Shown one piece after another: positions 9,926 through 20,515 of a DNA stretch of 64,000 nt (its first letter is position 1; each line of letters begins with the position of its first letter). The notes beneath the pieces were generated by a model. The model worked only from the letters and a program-made list of their open reading frames with translations, was not told where the DNA came from and did no database searches. Made by a program: the position numbers and the translations under genes. Source of the stretch: Spodoptera frugiperda (Eukaryota > Arthropoda > Insecta > Lepidoptera > Noctuidae); NCBI RefSeq assembly GCF_023101765.2, contig NC_064224.1, forward strand, positions 3,974,103 to 4,038,102, read 5' to 3'.

Positions 9926-10550
9926 TCAACAGTCATCAGTCTCTTGCATTTGATTTGGTATCTCCCAAAAAATCTCAGATCTCTCCTTTGTCTCAGTCAG
10001 CAAGTTTGTTATCTTACAAGGCAAAAGCAGTAACAGAGTTACTGTCAATATAAAGTAAACTGAGTACAGTTGGTAACAAAGTTCAAACTGCATCGAACGA
10101 GGTGACAATTTACTGGCTTATCTTTTAAACTGACATCTCGTTACCTTCAACAGTTTTAAGGGAACTTCTTTGTTGTTGTTTTTATTTTTGTTCGTATTCA
10201 ACATTAACAGAAGCTTATTTATTTATTTATTTATTTAAAGTAAAATAGTACAACATTACAGTCGTTAAACTAAATAGTTATACATTTCGTATATTTTAAG
10301 GCAATGAAGAAAAAATAAGCTATAGCTATTTGACAGTCAAGAGCTGGACTATTGAGTATTTGGCTCTTCTTTACATAAGAGGGATTTTTCATAAGTCGAC
10401 TGCTTGGCGACTGGGCTTCTCCCAGTTGTGCAGTCTCTTTTGTGCCTTAAGGCTTAAGTCATTCTGTCTCCTGCATTAAATTCACCGAGGGAAGTGGAAA
10501 CTATCGTTTTCTTTTCTTCTCCTCTAATAATATCTTCTGATTTATTTCGT
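9926..10550. other. No gene; short (TTTA)n run
   Basis: Holds a TTTA microsatellite of about six units at 10212-10239. The rest is unique-looking with no supported frame. Confidence 0.5.
10212..10239. repeat. (TTTA)n microsatellite
   Basis: About six uninterrupted TTTA units. Confidence 0.9.
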
Positions 10551-10708
10551 TGCGGGATCCAAGACAGTCATTCATTTCCCTGGGACGCGCCGGACTTCAG
10601 TGTTCCGGTGTTTTCATGTTTGTATCTACTGTAGATCCTGGCTTACAGGAGTTGCAGCGGTATGGGAGGTTGTGGCGGGCTTGTCCCTTTAAAAAGAAAA
10701 AAAAGTCG
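10551..10708 (+). repeat. Fam-K retroposon-like segment with A-rich end
   Basis: GC-richer segment with cgccggacttcagtgttccg, gtagatcctggcttacagga, gttgtggcgggcttg and an A-rich end (ctttaaaaagaaaaaaaag). I recall similar repeated segments in lepidopteran genomes but cannot name the family. The 63-codon frame across it is not supported as a gene. Confidence 0.45.
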
Positions 10709-11389
10709 ACTCTCATTAATTTAAAATTCGAGGGCTCTTAAAATATTTTAAAATACCAAATGTTCGAATTATCAAACAGTAAAAAATTTGAACTTGCCTT
10801 AGAATATAGGTGCTTACCTCTGCAAACTCAAATCTTTCTGTCTCTTTCCCTCTGCAACTTCGGACTATGGGGAATTTGACGCTGTTGAGTTCGAATTAAT
10901 GAGTCACTTGGTTGTGTAGCAACGAAATTTTTTTTGGAATTATCTAATGCATCAAAATATTATGGGTTTAGTTCGTAATACAAAAAAAAATCTAGGCATC
11001 TCGTGATAAATTGTCACTCTGTAATGTAAAATAATCCTTATGTTTTTCCGAAAAAGGATGATATTTGCATTTACTTCTCCTTGAATATGAAGTATTCATG
11101 ACTAGGTCAGCGTTACACATTTAACGCAATTATTATTATTGGAATCAATTTATTCGTACAAACGTTCGCTTGACTCCGACCGACTCTCTCCATTCATTAA
11201 AACAAGATGAATGTAATTTCATCTTTATTCCAATATTCTGATCGAATTGTAAAAGTTATTTATGTTACGTTACCTTTTTGTGTGCGAAAGGGAAGACAGA
11301 AGTGGCACACACATACAATACTAAATTTTCACCTCTTATATTATGAGTTCCATGTAATAGGGATTGGAAAATGGTAAAATATACTTAAT
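10709..11389. other. No gene seen
   Basis: AT-rich sequence with no recognised feature. Confidence 0.5.
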
Positions 11390-11548
11390 TTTTTTTTGTA
11401 TGTAATAGGTGGCAAACGAGCATACGAGTCACCTGATGGTAAGCGATCAGCGTCGCTCATAGACACCCGCAACATCAGAGGAATCACAGGTGCGTTGCCG
11501 GCCTTTTTAAAAGGAGTACACTCTTTTCTTGAAGGTTTGAAGGTCGTA
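11390..11548 (-). repeat. RA-variant tail
   Basis: The plus strand has the reversed tail (ggtggcaaacgagcatacga, cacctgatggtaagcgatc) and then differs from RA: ttaaaaggagtacactcttt, cttgaaggtttgaaggtcgt. The copy at 17641-17800 shares this variant body, so it is a distinct subfamily using the same 3' tail. Confidence 0.65.
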
Positions 11549-12342
11549 TCGGTTATTTATTAGGTACTGAATATTCTTCTAAAGCTGAAAAATGTCCAAT
11601 CATAATTATTTGGATTAAATTAGTTAGGATTTATCTAACCTATACCAAAAGGATATGAAAGACACGTTTGACGCTTAGTTTATTTCAGCATCAGCCTATA
11701 TAACTGACCCACCGCTGAGAAAAAGATTATAGCCTGAATCCCGTAACCGACTAAAGTACCTATACCATTAAGATTTATAACGTTCTCCACAATTCCAAAA
11801 ACTGTTTTAAAAACGAATGAAAATTATTGACATTTAAACGTATTAGGGAGTGGGAAATTCAACAGGTCCATCATACTAGATTGGGTACCAAAACATTTGC
11901 TCAGGGTCGTGAATATGAGTTTGTAAAGGTCAATTTCGGTTGCGGATAAATTTTCTTAGTATTCTATGAGAACCATTTTATTGTATAGAAATTAAATCTA
12001 AAATATTCTTATGTTTGGAAATTAATCAGTTAGAAGATATCGTTGACCAACATAGTATCAACATAAAAACATCCCGTAATAGCCCATGATAGCTGAACTA
12101 TGGGGAAAGAGCTCCATATTCCAATTTAATAATACCTCATGCGAGGAAGACCACGTACGTTTTGAAGGGGGAAAATCATCCAATGACAATTTTAGGTGGG
12201 AAGTTATCAACAAAGTGGTTGGCTTGAAGATAGTAATTTGCGTTTATGTTTATCAGAGTAGGATGCTGCTCGGTCCAACATAATCTGGCTCTTACAATAG
12301 CAACTCCGACTGCTGCCTGGTCTCTATCAAATGTGTAGTCCC
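11549..12342. other. No gene seen
   Basis: AT-rich sequence. Short overlapping frames at 12086-12403 on both strands fall partly in the next MITE and are not supported. Confidence 0.5.
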
Positions 12343-12345
12343 TTA

Positions 12346-12523
12346 AGGTAAGCGTCCACAGACTCGCATCGTACGCATTCCGTATGACGTCATCAGTACG
12401 CATTGCCGATGATGCGGTCCGTACGATGCGGATTATTGAACGCAGTTGTATGAGTTTCTATACTAGACAAACTAAAATCCGTTGCATGCGATGCGTACGA
12501 TGCGGGCCTGTGGACGGTTACCT
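12346..12523. mobile_element. MITE with aggtaagcgtccacag ends, Harbinger-like
   Basis: Left end aggtaagcgtccacag, right end ctgtggacggttacct, near-perfect inverted repeats. TTA flanks both sides (12343-12345 and 12524-12526), a TWA target as used by PIF/Harbinger elements. The interior is CpG-rich (cgtatgacgtcatca, gtccgtacgatgcgg). A second copy at 44915-45114 sits inside an RA repeat. Its right half has been tandemly duplicated here. Confidence 0.7.
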
Positions 12524-12630
12524 TTAATAGGCTTGTTCCCGCGGAATTAGTAGGAATAGTGAAAAAATATATTCTAAGCTGGTATTACCACAAATATTGT
12601 ATACTATTCATATTATAACTTAGAGTTTGG
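12440..12630. repeat. 191 bp tandem duplication, unit 1
   Basis: Starts acgcagttgtatgagtttct inside the MITE and runs through its right end into flanking DNA, ending near tagagtttgg. Unit 2 follows directly. The duplication therefore came after the MITE insertion. Confidence 0.85.
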
Positions 12631-12817
12631 ACGCAGTTGTATGAGTTTCAATACAAGACAAACTAAAATCCGTTGCATGCGATGCGTACGATGCGGGCCT
12701 GTGGACGTTTACCTTTAATCGGCTCGTTCCCGAAACTCGTTCCGAATGGTGATAAATGTATTTTACACTGCTATAGCCATACGAATTGTATACTATTCAT
12801 ATTATAACCTAGAGTTT
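12631..12817. repeat. 191 bp tandem duplication, unit 2
   Basis: Starts acgcagttgtatgagtttca and repeats the right half of the MITE plus its flank. The MITE part stayed almost identical, while the flank (cgaaactcgttccgaatggt versus cgcggaattagtaggaatag) has drifted. Confidence 0.85.
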
Positions 12818-13160
12818 TATTCAAACTAGCACCGACTGACATAAAATTCACGACTGACTGAGTTCCAACTTGCGGTTTATAACAACTATAGTTTTTGTTA
12901 CAAAATATGGTCGTACTATGTTGGTGATGCGGTGTCAGTTACATCTTTTTATATTCACATGTTTGAGTGCTTTACTGGTGTTGTGGTTACATGTATAACT
13001 GATATTTGTAAAGTTTATACCTTAAATTAGAAAAAAGAAAAAGACATTTCGAAGCATTTGAGTTTCAATTTGTTTTCTAAACCATTGTAACGCATTAACA
13101 AACACATAACATGTATTTTATTTAATTAAATTTCATTTCATACACTTTATAAACTAACTG
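12818..13160. other. No gene seen
   Basis: AT-rich, no supported feature. Confidence 0.5.
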
Positions 13161-13388
13161 AAGATATGTGGCGACACAATATGACAAGAGACAGATGACA
13201 GAAGTCGCACATAGACGATCGACGATCAAATCAACGGATGACGTCATAAATCCTACATCGCACTTAATGAAGTTTACATGCGAATAAACATGGATAGAAA
13301 ATCCCAACGAACAACAGTTGGGCAGAAAGCCCGCCAGGCATGATCACCTTGCCTGGTCGGAGGATCCTCCTTTCCTTAAAGAAATTTC
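13161..13388 (+). repeat. Fam-I dispersed repeat
   Basis: Order: gtggcgacacaatatgacaa, agacagatgacagaagtcgc, cacatagacgat, atcctacatcgca, catggatagaaaatccc, cttgcctggtcggagga, tcctcctttcc. Relatives at 49880-50075 (+) and 43300-43437 (-), with a possible remnant at 54735-54800. Class unknown. Confidence 0.65.
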
Positions 13389-13874
13389 ATCTAGATAAAA
13401 TTTAAATTAAAACCTAATTCTATGCTCTAAATTGTCAATCAAAAACTAAATTAATTTTAATCTCATCACTTAACAAATAAATAAATAAATCTAAAATATT
13501 GCATCAATTCGCCCAGGCTTTTGTTTATCTCGCTGAAGTGTTATTGACAATATTAATGATAGGGTTTAAGCCGTTAACCTCTGAAGATTTGCATTTATTT
13601 ATTTTCAAGTAGCTCTTCAGACAGCTGCTTCAAATTGATATCATATTTATTTTACGACAAAGTCACGCCTTTTATTCGCTGAAGCAGATATTTTCTAGAG
13701 TGCCCACTTTTCACCAGTTATCTCATTGGCTGGGGATAAAAGATACAGAAATAAGTACTGAACATTTTGGAAATGACGTCGTATAGGGTTTTGAACTCGA
13801 TTTCATGTCTAATGACGCATTCTTATTACTCGGATTTAGGAGATTACCGAAAATTAATGAAATCATAATCAGCT
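13389..13874. other. No gene seen
   Basis: AT-rich. Contains gtcacgccttttattcgctg near 13662, a possible remnant of a SINE-D tail. Confidence 0.45.
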
Positions 13875-14008
13875 TTAGGGAAAGTCATCCAATGGCTTCT
13901 CTTGCCTGTGGTGTGGTGACAGGGAGTGTCAGACTCTTGCTGACTGAAAACCACACCGTACGTAGCCGGAGCTCGGTAACTTCCTAAGTAGTCCGCAGCT
14001 ACGGGTTC
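13875..14008 (-). repeat. RB copy
   Basis: The plus strand has gggaaagtcatccaatggct, gggagtgtcagactcttgct, aaaaccacaccgtac, gccggagctcggtaac, tccgcagctacggg: RB reversed, complete in order. Confidence 0.7.
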
Positions 14009-14614
14009 ATTAGTAAGTATGAGATCAGAATTGATTTACATTATGTTTTGGTCATTTAATTTCTGAACAAAATTACATAATATGTAATTATGCTTTTTGT
14101 AGAATGGGTAACAAACGATGCTAAGTTTAATTAGCATCCTTAGCACCGAAGGCGTTACTCGTTTCAATCTCGTTAATCGTAAAACGTAATCTCCTACAAA
14201 GGCATCAGTACCTCCCATGGATACCTACAATACCAGGGATGTTACAAAAAAACATTACCAATCTACGACTTGTTAAAATAACTATGACAATTTCAAACTT
14301 GCATTCTAAAGGACCAAAATTCATCACCAAATTCTCCACACGAAATTACGTCTTCTTTCAACGTCTTCAAAGTACACATTCGTAAATGTCGTGTAAACAT
14401 CAAAATGTACAATTTAATACAACGTTATATTATGAGAGCACTTCATTCCCAAGCAACAAGTCGCTGCTCTGTCGAATTAAATGTACTTATTTCTTTTAAG
14501 ACTTTAGTTCTACGATCACTTTTTAGTATAGAAAATAAACGTCAAAGTTTTATAGGTATGTTCAGTTTGTTAAAGAGTTTTCAAATAGGTGTTATTGAAG
14601 CTAATGCTAGTTAA
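14009..14614. other. No gene seen
   Basis: AT-rich. A 69-codon frame at 14405-14614 (+) shows no domain and is not supported. Confidence 0.45.
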
Positions 14615-14615
14615 G

Positions 14616-14790
14616 AGTTACAAAGTATAAAACAAAGTCGCTTTCTCTGACCCTATGTACCTTTGTATGCTTAAATCTTTAAAACTACGCAACGGATTTT
14701 GATAGAGTTTTTGAATAGATAGAATGATTCAAGAGGAAGGTATTTTATGTATAATACATGATAACTTTTTTTGTCGATAAAATTAGATGT
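14616..14790 (+). mobile_element. Helitron-like fragment, 5' part
   Basis: Contains caaagtataaaacaaagtcg, ctttaaaactacgcaacgga and attcaagaggaaggtatttt. The same order, reversed, makes up the complete mini-Helitron at 25733-25914. The CTAG end is not seen here. Confidence 0.6.
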
Positions 14791-15276
14791 AGTACTCAGC
14801 CTTAACGGGTTAGAAGTCTCGCCCCTATCACATTGTATATATGTACGTTAGAAAATAAGCTCAGAAGAAAGAAATTTCAACAGCCAAGAATAACCTTAAT
14901 CTTGTAACAATAATCACTTTACTGAAATTCTCAAAAGACCAAATTCTTCAACAATACCAAAATTACATTAGTTATCAGTATAACTCTAAAAACAACAGCA
15001 AGGTAACAAGATATACAACAGACATGTGATATTTTTACCCTCGTGTGAAGAAAATCGGAAAAAATTAGACGTTTCCCTTCATGATGCATGTCAGTGTTGC
15101 CAGGAAAATATAATGTTTGTACGTGCGACGGTGACTTATATTATTTATGACCGACTATGTTTTAACTCGGCTTTGTTTGTGTATAAACATAAATGGGTTT
15201 TTATATTACATTTGTGTTGTGATTGTTTTTTTTTTGTCTAAGGAATAGGGAGATATTTTTTGAAGGTGTATATACA
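14791..15276. other. No gene seen
   Basis: AT-rich. Short frame at 15026-15241 (+) lacks any domain. Confidence 0.5.
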
Positions 15277-15280
15277 TTAA

Positions 15281-15366
15281 CACATTGAACGCCGTGGTGG
15301 TCACCGGTGACCGACGTTAGCGGAGGATTTGCCTTCAACAGTTTTCTAATGGCAGTCAAAGACTTA
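15281..15366 (+). repeat. Fam-H single end next to TTAA
   Basis: Best copy: cacattgaacgccgtggtgg directly after TTAA (15277-15280), then a palindromic gtcaccggtgac, gcggaggatttgccttcaac and agttttct. No opposite end nearby. Confidence 0.55.
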
Positions 15367-15597
15367 AAAACAGACGTAAACTAAAAAAAATATTACTTAT
15401 TCTTCTTCTTTATTTTGACCAAACATTTCAGTAACAAGATTAACAATGGCTTGAAATCAATATAATTATAATAGGATACAATTATGGTCCAATTTAGGAG
15501 ATTAAACTAGCTTCAGGCCACTCGTTACCCAGTTTTTTTATTCGTTAGAAGCCTACATCTACTAGAAACAAATCCATGCTTCGTACAAAATCTTTTA

Positions 15598-15711
15598 CCC
15601 TTTAACGGGGTGGTTTTTAGTTAGTAAGAGTCTGACACTCCCTCTCGCCTCGCCCAAGGCGGGAGAAGTCATTGGATGATTTTCCCCCCTCAAAAAAAAA
15701 CAACCTTTTTT
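15598..15711 (+). repeat. RB copy, 5'-truncated, clean 3' end
   Basis: Starts within cggggtggtttttagttagt and runs to cccccctc plus nine A residues. Little diverged, hence fairly young. Confidence 0.8.
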
Positions 15712-16197
15712 GTACTAGATGAACACACATGTTGATGTACATATTATTATTTATTAAATAACAGTAGGGATATCAAGTAAGATTGAGATGTTACAGTTTG
15801 ACATATAAAGAAACAAAAGAAAAATAATATTCTGTTAGATTTCTTTGTTTAATCCTTTTTGACAGCTGTCATACGTTGTAATCGTTTGTGTTTGTGCCGC
15901 AATTGTGAGTTCCTTGGAGAGGGAGAAAAACATTTCTTCACCAGTTTATGTTTTCACATTGGTATCTAATAAGTGAAATTCACATAAAAAAAGATATTTT
16001 TGTAATCTTATTTTGGATTTCACAATAAGTGTGGTCATTTTTGATTGAGTAATTCGATTTTATGAAATCATTTTTAGTTGAAAGGGGTTAGTTGCTCACG
16101 TTAAACTTCTAAAAAAGTTCATTTGTCTTTTATTTATTAAAAACAATGATTGTTCAATATTTATCTTGAAAATGGTCATAATAATAATTGTCACATC
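15712..16197. other. No gene seen
   Basis: AT-rich unique-looking sequence. Confidence 0.5.
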
Positions 16198-16290
16198 TTA
16201 TATGCGTTGCAAGCAATAGGCAAGGCCCCTTGCCCTTGTCGGCACTTAAGGAGCGGCCAACTAGTTCCGCGCGCTATAGGTATACTTTTT
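16198..16290. repeat. Fam-L fragment
   Basis: Shares caataggcaa and aaggagcggccaactagttc with 42440-42610 (aaagagcggccaattagttt). Probably part of a tRNA-headed SINE whose head is visible at the second site only. Confidence 0.5.
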
Positions 16291-16647
16291 TCCAATTATT
16301 CCAACAATTCTCACTCATTTGTTTATTGTTGAAATGTTACCAAACAAATATAAACCTTAAGAACATTTCTAAATCTCAGCTTGCCAATACTGTTGATTCT
16401 CACCATCACATTAATTGATCCTTTATTAACTAAAGATTAAATTATAATTAAACAGAAACCACTCTAAACACTTATTTGTTTGGCAAAACAATTGAAGCTA
16501 AATTAAATAAATTAATTGATTTAATGAAGAGTAATTTTGATTTAATCCATGTAACTAAACAAGTTTGTAGACCTCAAATAAAGGTCCATTCATGAACAAG
16601 ACGCTCTCGACAGTACAAATAAGGATTAGTTTTTATACATAATTCAG
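16291..16647. other. No gene seen
   Basis: AT-rich with no supported feature. Confidence 0.5.
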
Positions 16648-16782
16648 GGAAAATTTTCCAATGACTTGACTTGGGGAAGGCGGGAAGGAGTGTCAGACTC
16701 TTACTGAAAAATAAACCACTCTGTTCCTACTCCCGCTTCAAGCCGGAGCCTCTGTAATCGTCTAGATCTAGATTGTCCGTAG
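16648..16782 (-). repeat. RB copy
   Basis: The plus strand shows attttccaatgacttgactt, gaaggagtgtcagactctta, ctgttcctactcccgcttca, agccggagcctctgtaat, gtccgtagctccgg. Small insertion (ctagatctagat) near the head. Confidence 0.7.
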
Positions 16783-16885
16783 CTCCGGAATTTCTATACA
16801 TCTAAGTTATCACCCATATGTCTGTACGCTTGTTAATCTTGTTGTAGACATGTAAGACATTAAGTCATGTATACATTAATTATAT

Positions 16886-17035
16886 AATGTGGAAGAGCCA
16901 TATTTCAGCACGAATGGGCCGGCTCGACCAGAGTGATACCACGGCCTCAAAGAAAGCCGACGTGAAACAACGCTTGTGTTGTGTTTCCCAATTAACCTCC
17001 CTTCCCAATTTTCCTAATCCCCGATTACCCAATCC
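16886..17035 (+). repeat. RA copy, 3' half missing
   Basis: Begins tgtggaagagccatatttca and runs through ggccggctcgaccagag, gaaacaacgcttgtg and cctaatccccgatta. It then stops without the tail, so it was cut by a later deletion. Confidence 0.75.
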
Positions 17036-17640
17036 GCTCATATTTTGTAATTACAACGTAAATCACACTCGAAATATGTTTAGCAGCTGCAACGTAGACT
17101 ACTCGCCTGAAACAACGCACAAACAATTCACTCAAAAGTGATAATCACAAAACAAGAAGTCAATAATCAAAATCAACCAATTGTTAAACAAAATGTCTCA
17201 AATAACCGCGAAATCATACAAAATGGATACCGATTCGATTTAGACTCGATATTCGTCATCCATTTGTGAGTGTAAACAGGGTGCTCTGATTACAACAAAC
17301 ATTCGATTTGATTATTCCAAGTTTAATCATTTAAAGTGGTTGTTTCTGTTATCTCTATCGATCAATTTGATACTTTCCTTGACGTTCAGTTTAAATACAG
17401 ATTGGTTGAAGATTAGTATGTAAATGAGTTGTGGTTTGCGCGTAAATTTACTTTAGTCTTTATACCATTTTAGTCCTAGATTTGTCTTTTTTAACACACT
17501 GGGTTAAACTAAGAAAACACTATTAATGTTTGATTTACAATACTTACGTGTGTATGTGATCATAAGAGAAAATTTGTATGTATAATCTATGATGTGTAAA
17601 AAAACGTTTTGATAACTAGCTGATGAGCATGAGCTGATGA
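17036..17640. other. No gene; unique-looking
   Basis: Less repetitive than its surroundings, with balanced stretches such as ggataccgattcgatttaga. No frame or motif that I can interpret. Confidence 0.45.
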
Positions 17641-17800
17641 TTTTTTATGGAATATGGGGCAATCGAACAGTCAGATCACCTGATGGCAAGAAATCAGCGC
17701 CATCCATGGACACCCGCAAGACCAGAGGGGTAACAGTTGCGTTACCGACCTTTTAAAATGGAATACGCTCTTTTCTTTAAGGTTTAAATTATGGCAATAG
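17641..17800 (-). repeat. RA-variant tail
   Basis: The plus strand has ttttttatggaatatggggc, cacctgatggcaagaaatca, then tacgctcttttctttaaggt, matching the variant body at 11390-11548. Confidence 0.65.
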
Positions 17801-17904
17801 TTCAAATACCCCTTTCGTGTAAACTTAACTCCGTACATGAATTTGCGCTCCAAAAAGATACGTAAACGTGACCTTTTTTAATATCAACAAATATTTGTTT
17901 CTAC

Positions 17905-18070
17905 TCTACTTCTGAGTCTGCGGAATACATAGCGGGTATACTGGGGCTCCGGCTTGAAAAGCAGGAGTAGGAACGTTGTGGTTTTTAGTCAGTAAGAGTC
18001 TGCCACTCTCTCTTAATTCGCCTAAGGTGGAAGAAGTCATTGGATGATTTTCACCCCTCAAAAATAAAAG
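17905..18070 (+). repeat. RB copy, near full length
   Basis: Order: tgagtctgcggaatacatag, gggctccggcttgaaaagca, ggtttttagtcagtaagagt, gaagtcattggatgattttc, acccctcaaaaataaaa. No clear flanking duplication. Confidence 0.75.
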
Positions 18071-18418
18071 TCGTCCAGAAAAGAACAAATGTTGTTTGTA
18101 ACCCTATTCTTAACAACTGTTAACTAAACATTAAACTTTGTACACTCGCCTTCAATTTCCCGTTATACCCACGTTTATTATGAAAACAAACTGTACAATC
18201 TCGAAGGCAATTAATTAATTATTTTAAAACAAGATGTCTATTGTAAATATTTGCTTTCGACGGCCAATTGAATATCGGAGTTTTCATTATAATTAAATTA
18301 AAAGAACAAAACAATTTAAGCAAACATTTATGATGTACTGGGAAAACGTTTTATGTGAAGATAAAATTATGTTTTGAGACCTACATGGATTTAGTTACCT
18401 TGGTACTCGGTAGTTGCT
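18071..18418. other. No gene seen
   Basis: AT-rich, no supported feature. Confidence 0.5.
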
Positions 18419-18565
18419 GATGCTCTGACCACGATACTGAGAGTTATTTAATAGTGGTCTAATCTAGTCCTTAGCGATTGTTTTTGGAACAAAATCGTTA
18501 TTAAGGAATAGTTTAACATATTTTATGGATCACCCTTAAATGTTTCTGAGTACGGCAGTTAGTGT
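18419..18565. repeat. Fam-J hairpin element, decayed
   Basis: Contains agtccttagcgattgttttt, aaaatcgttattaaggaata and gttaacta-like ends. The fold-back form is clearest at 35238-35345. Another copy lies at 20170-20295. Confidence 0.55.
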
Positions 18566-18654
18566 AGACTGAATTCCTTAATTAAAAGAAATGTAGAATT
18601 GTTTAGATTACCTATTAGCTGTATGAAATCTGGACCAAGATACGGAGCAACGTT

Positions 18655-18745
18655 TAAAAAAAAACACATACCCAGACCGCCAAAATCAACAATTTGTGGA
18701 CCACATAAAGACACCCGTTGCCCAGCCACCGTGTCAACCGTGTAG
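18655..18745 (-). repeat. SINE-C copy with internal deletion
   Basis: The plus strand shows tcaacaatttgtggaccaca followed directly by cccgttgcccagccaccgtg and tcaaccgtgtag. The B-box portion is deleted. Confidence 0.65.
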
Positions 18746-18776
18746 TCAAATGTAAAATATGCAGTAATAAGTTAAA
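18746..18776. repeat. 31-mer left of mini-Helitron
   Basis: Starts tcaaatgtaaaatatgcagt and ends gttaaa. Repeated with one mismatch directly right of the mini-Helitron (18946-18976). Confidence 0.9.
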
Positions 18777-18945
18777 TCTATCATATAAAAATAAGTCGGG
18801 TTTTCCTTCCTGACGCTATAACTCCGGAACGCATGGACCGATTTCCACGGTTTCGTTGGAGAGATCTTGGGCTTTGTAAGGCTTTCAGCAAAGAAAATTC
18901 AGGGACAATCAATGGTGGCGAAACGGAATTCGTCAGGTTTGCTAG
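18777..18945 (+). mobile_element. 169 bp mini-Helitron
   Basis: Starts TC (tctatcatataaaaataagt) after an A and ends ggtttgctag before a T, which fits Helitron insertion into AT. The interior includes gacgctataactccggaacg and caatggtggcgaaacgg, known to me from lepidopteran short Helitrons. No frame. It lies exactly at the junction of two copies of a 31-mer. Confidence 0.7.
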
Positions 18946-18976
18946 TCAAATGTAAAATAAGCAGTAATAAGTTAAA
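18946..18976. repeat. 31-mer right of mini-Helitron
   Basis: Starts tcaaatgtaaaataagcagt. One difference from the left copy. Confidence 0.9.
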
Positions 18977-18977
18977 T

Positions 18978-20169
18978 ATACCTAAGTTAAAAATAAATAT
19001 TGAATAAATAATGCTTCATTGATTCAATAAACTATACAGTTAAGCCTAAGCCATATTTAAACGTGGCTGAAAAGAGCATTTCCTCATTTTACAATTTAAC
19101 GGGCTAAGTCGAAAGTTGTGTCGGTCTAGCTGGATAATTGCCTAGGTAATCTAGTTACCAGTATATTTCTGGCAGTGGAGGCCAGATGCATTTGGTCTGA
19201 GTGAGTTAATATGAGGCTAGATGAAGCTGACAGTTTTTCTGTGTTGTTTTTAAAATTATGACGTATATTTTTGGTTAGTGAGTTTTTACTTGCCTGGCCA
19301 TTAGTTAATGGATGGGTTTCATCTACCTGCCTATTATGGTTATACAAAAAATTCATATAAATAATTATATATTGTGTCATTGATGCTTAACAGTTTGGCG
19401 AGCTCAGATTTAAAGATTACTGTACTAACTTTTATAAGATAAATATTTTAATGAATAAAAAAAGAGTCTCACTTCTCAGTTCCCATTAGTTTTAATAATA
19501 TTTTGGTGTTCATCACCAATCTATATGGCGATCTATCTATAAAAAGTAATTTTCATGTAGATAAATCTTGTAACTAAAGTCAAAACAGACAGAAAACTAC
19601 TCAATCTATCAAAAACTAAGGAAGTACATAAATAAATCAAACCACCATTAAAATCCTCAACCGCACAGAAACATCGTAAAACGTTGAAAAACATTTCAAT
19701 ATGGTGGAAATTCTATAACCAGAGTAAACTAGATCACGTTGCAAATCGTTGAGAGTGCCTGTAAATTTTGTTACTCAGTCCCGTAAAGCCGAATTAGGCC
19801 GAATCAGCCCGAATCAATTCCGAAGTCGAACTCACGTGCCTAAGGCAAAGGGAACTCCAGTTTTATTTGTGCCCCGGGCTTTTTAAGACCCCACTGTAGG
19901 AGGATATCTGATGAATATAAATAGGAAGTTATTGTAGCTGTCATCTATTTGTTTTCGTCTACGGAATACGTATTGTGCGTTGCGTTCTTTTTTTGTTTTT
20001 AGTTTAAGTATTGGTAGGTTGGTTGGCTGTTTTTAGTTTAAAAAGTAGGTTTGTATCAATGCTAATTAAGTTAAAGGTGATCGTTTTTATTTAACTATGT
20101 TGTGTCGTTTCAGCGTGATTGAGGGACAAACATCTGAACATCTAAACAAACAAACTTTCACATTTATAA
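18978..20169. other. No gene; one GC-richer patch
   Basis: AT-rich except about 19785-19885, where ccgaat occurs several times (gccgaattaggccgaatcag, cccgaatcaattccgaag). The patch is unexplained. An 84-codon minus frame at 19126-19380 has no domain. Confidence 0.4.
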
Positions 20170-20295
20170 CTTGTCATTGAATGGTTACTTAACCCAGTCC
20201 TTGCTAGCAACTGTTTTTGAAATAAAATCGTAACTAAGGAATACTTTAAGCAATCATTAAATGTGTCTTAGTACAGCAGTATCTGTGATAGTGTG
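20170..20295. repeat. Fam-J hairpin element, decayed
   Basis: Shows tgaatggttacttaacccag, tccttgctagcaactgtttt, aaaatcgtaactaaggaata and tcattaaatgtgtcttagta, in the Fam-J order. Confidence 0.6.
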
Positions 20296-20515
20296 ATTTT
20301 GATTGATAACATGAATCAGACGCGTAATTCCATCTCCTATATTAAGGAAGCCCAATATTCTATTACGTACGAGAATACATCTGATACCATTCTTACATAA
20401 CTTACCTTTAGGCCAATATCCGAACAATAACTATTATTAGTACCGCCTTATTTCAATTCCAATCTTCATACAAAATATTAAAGTAGGTCGTTTTACGTTA
20501 AATTATTTGGTAATA

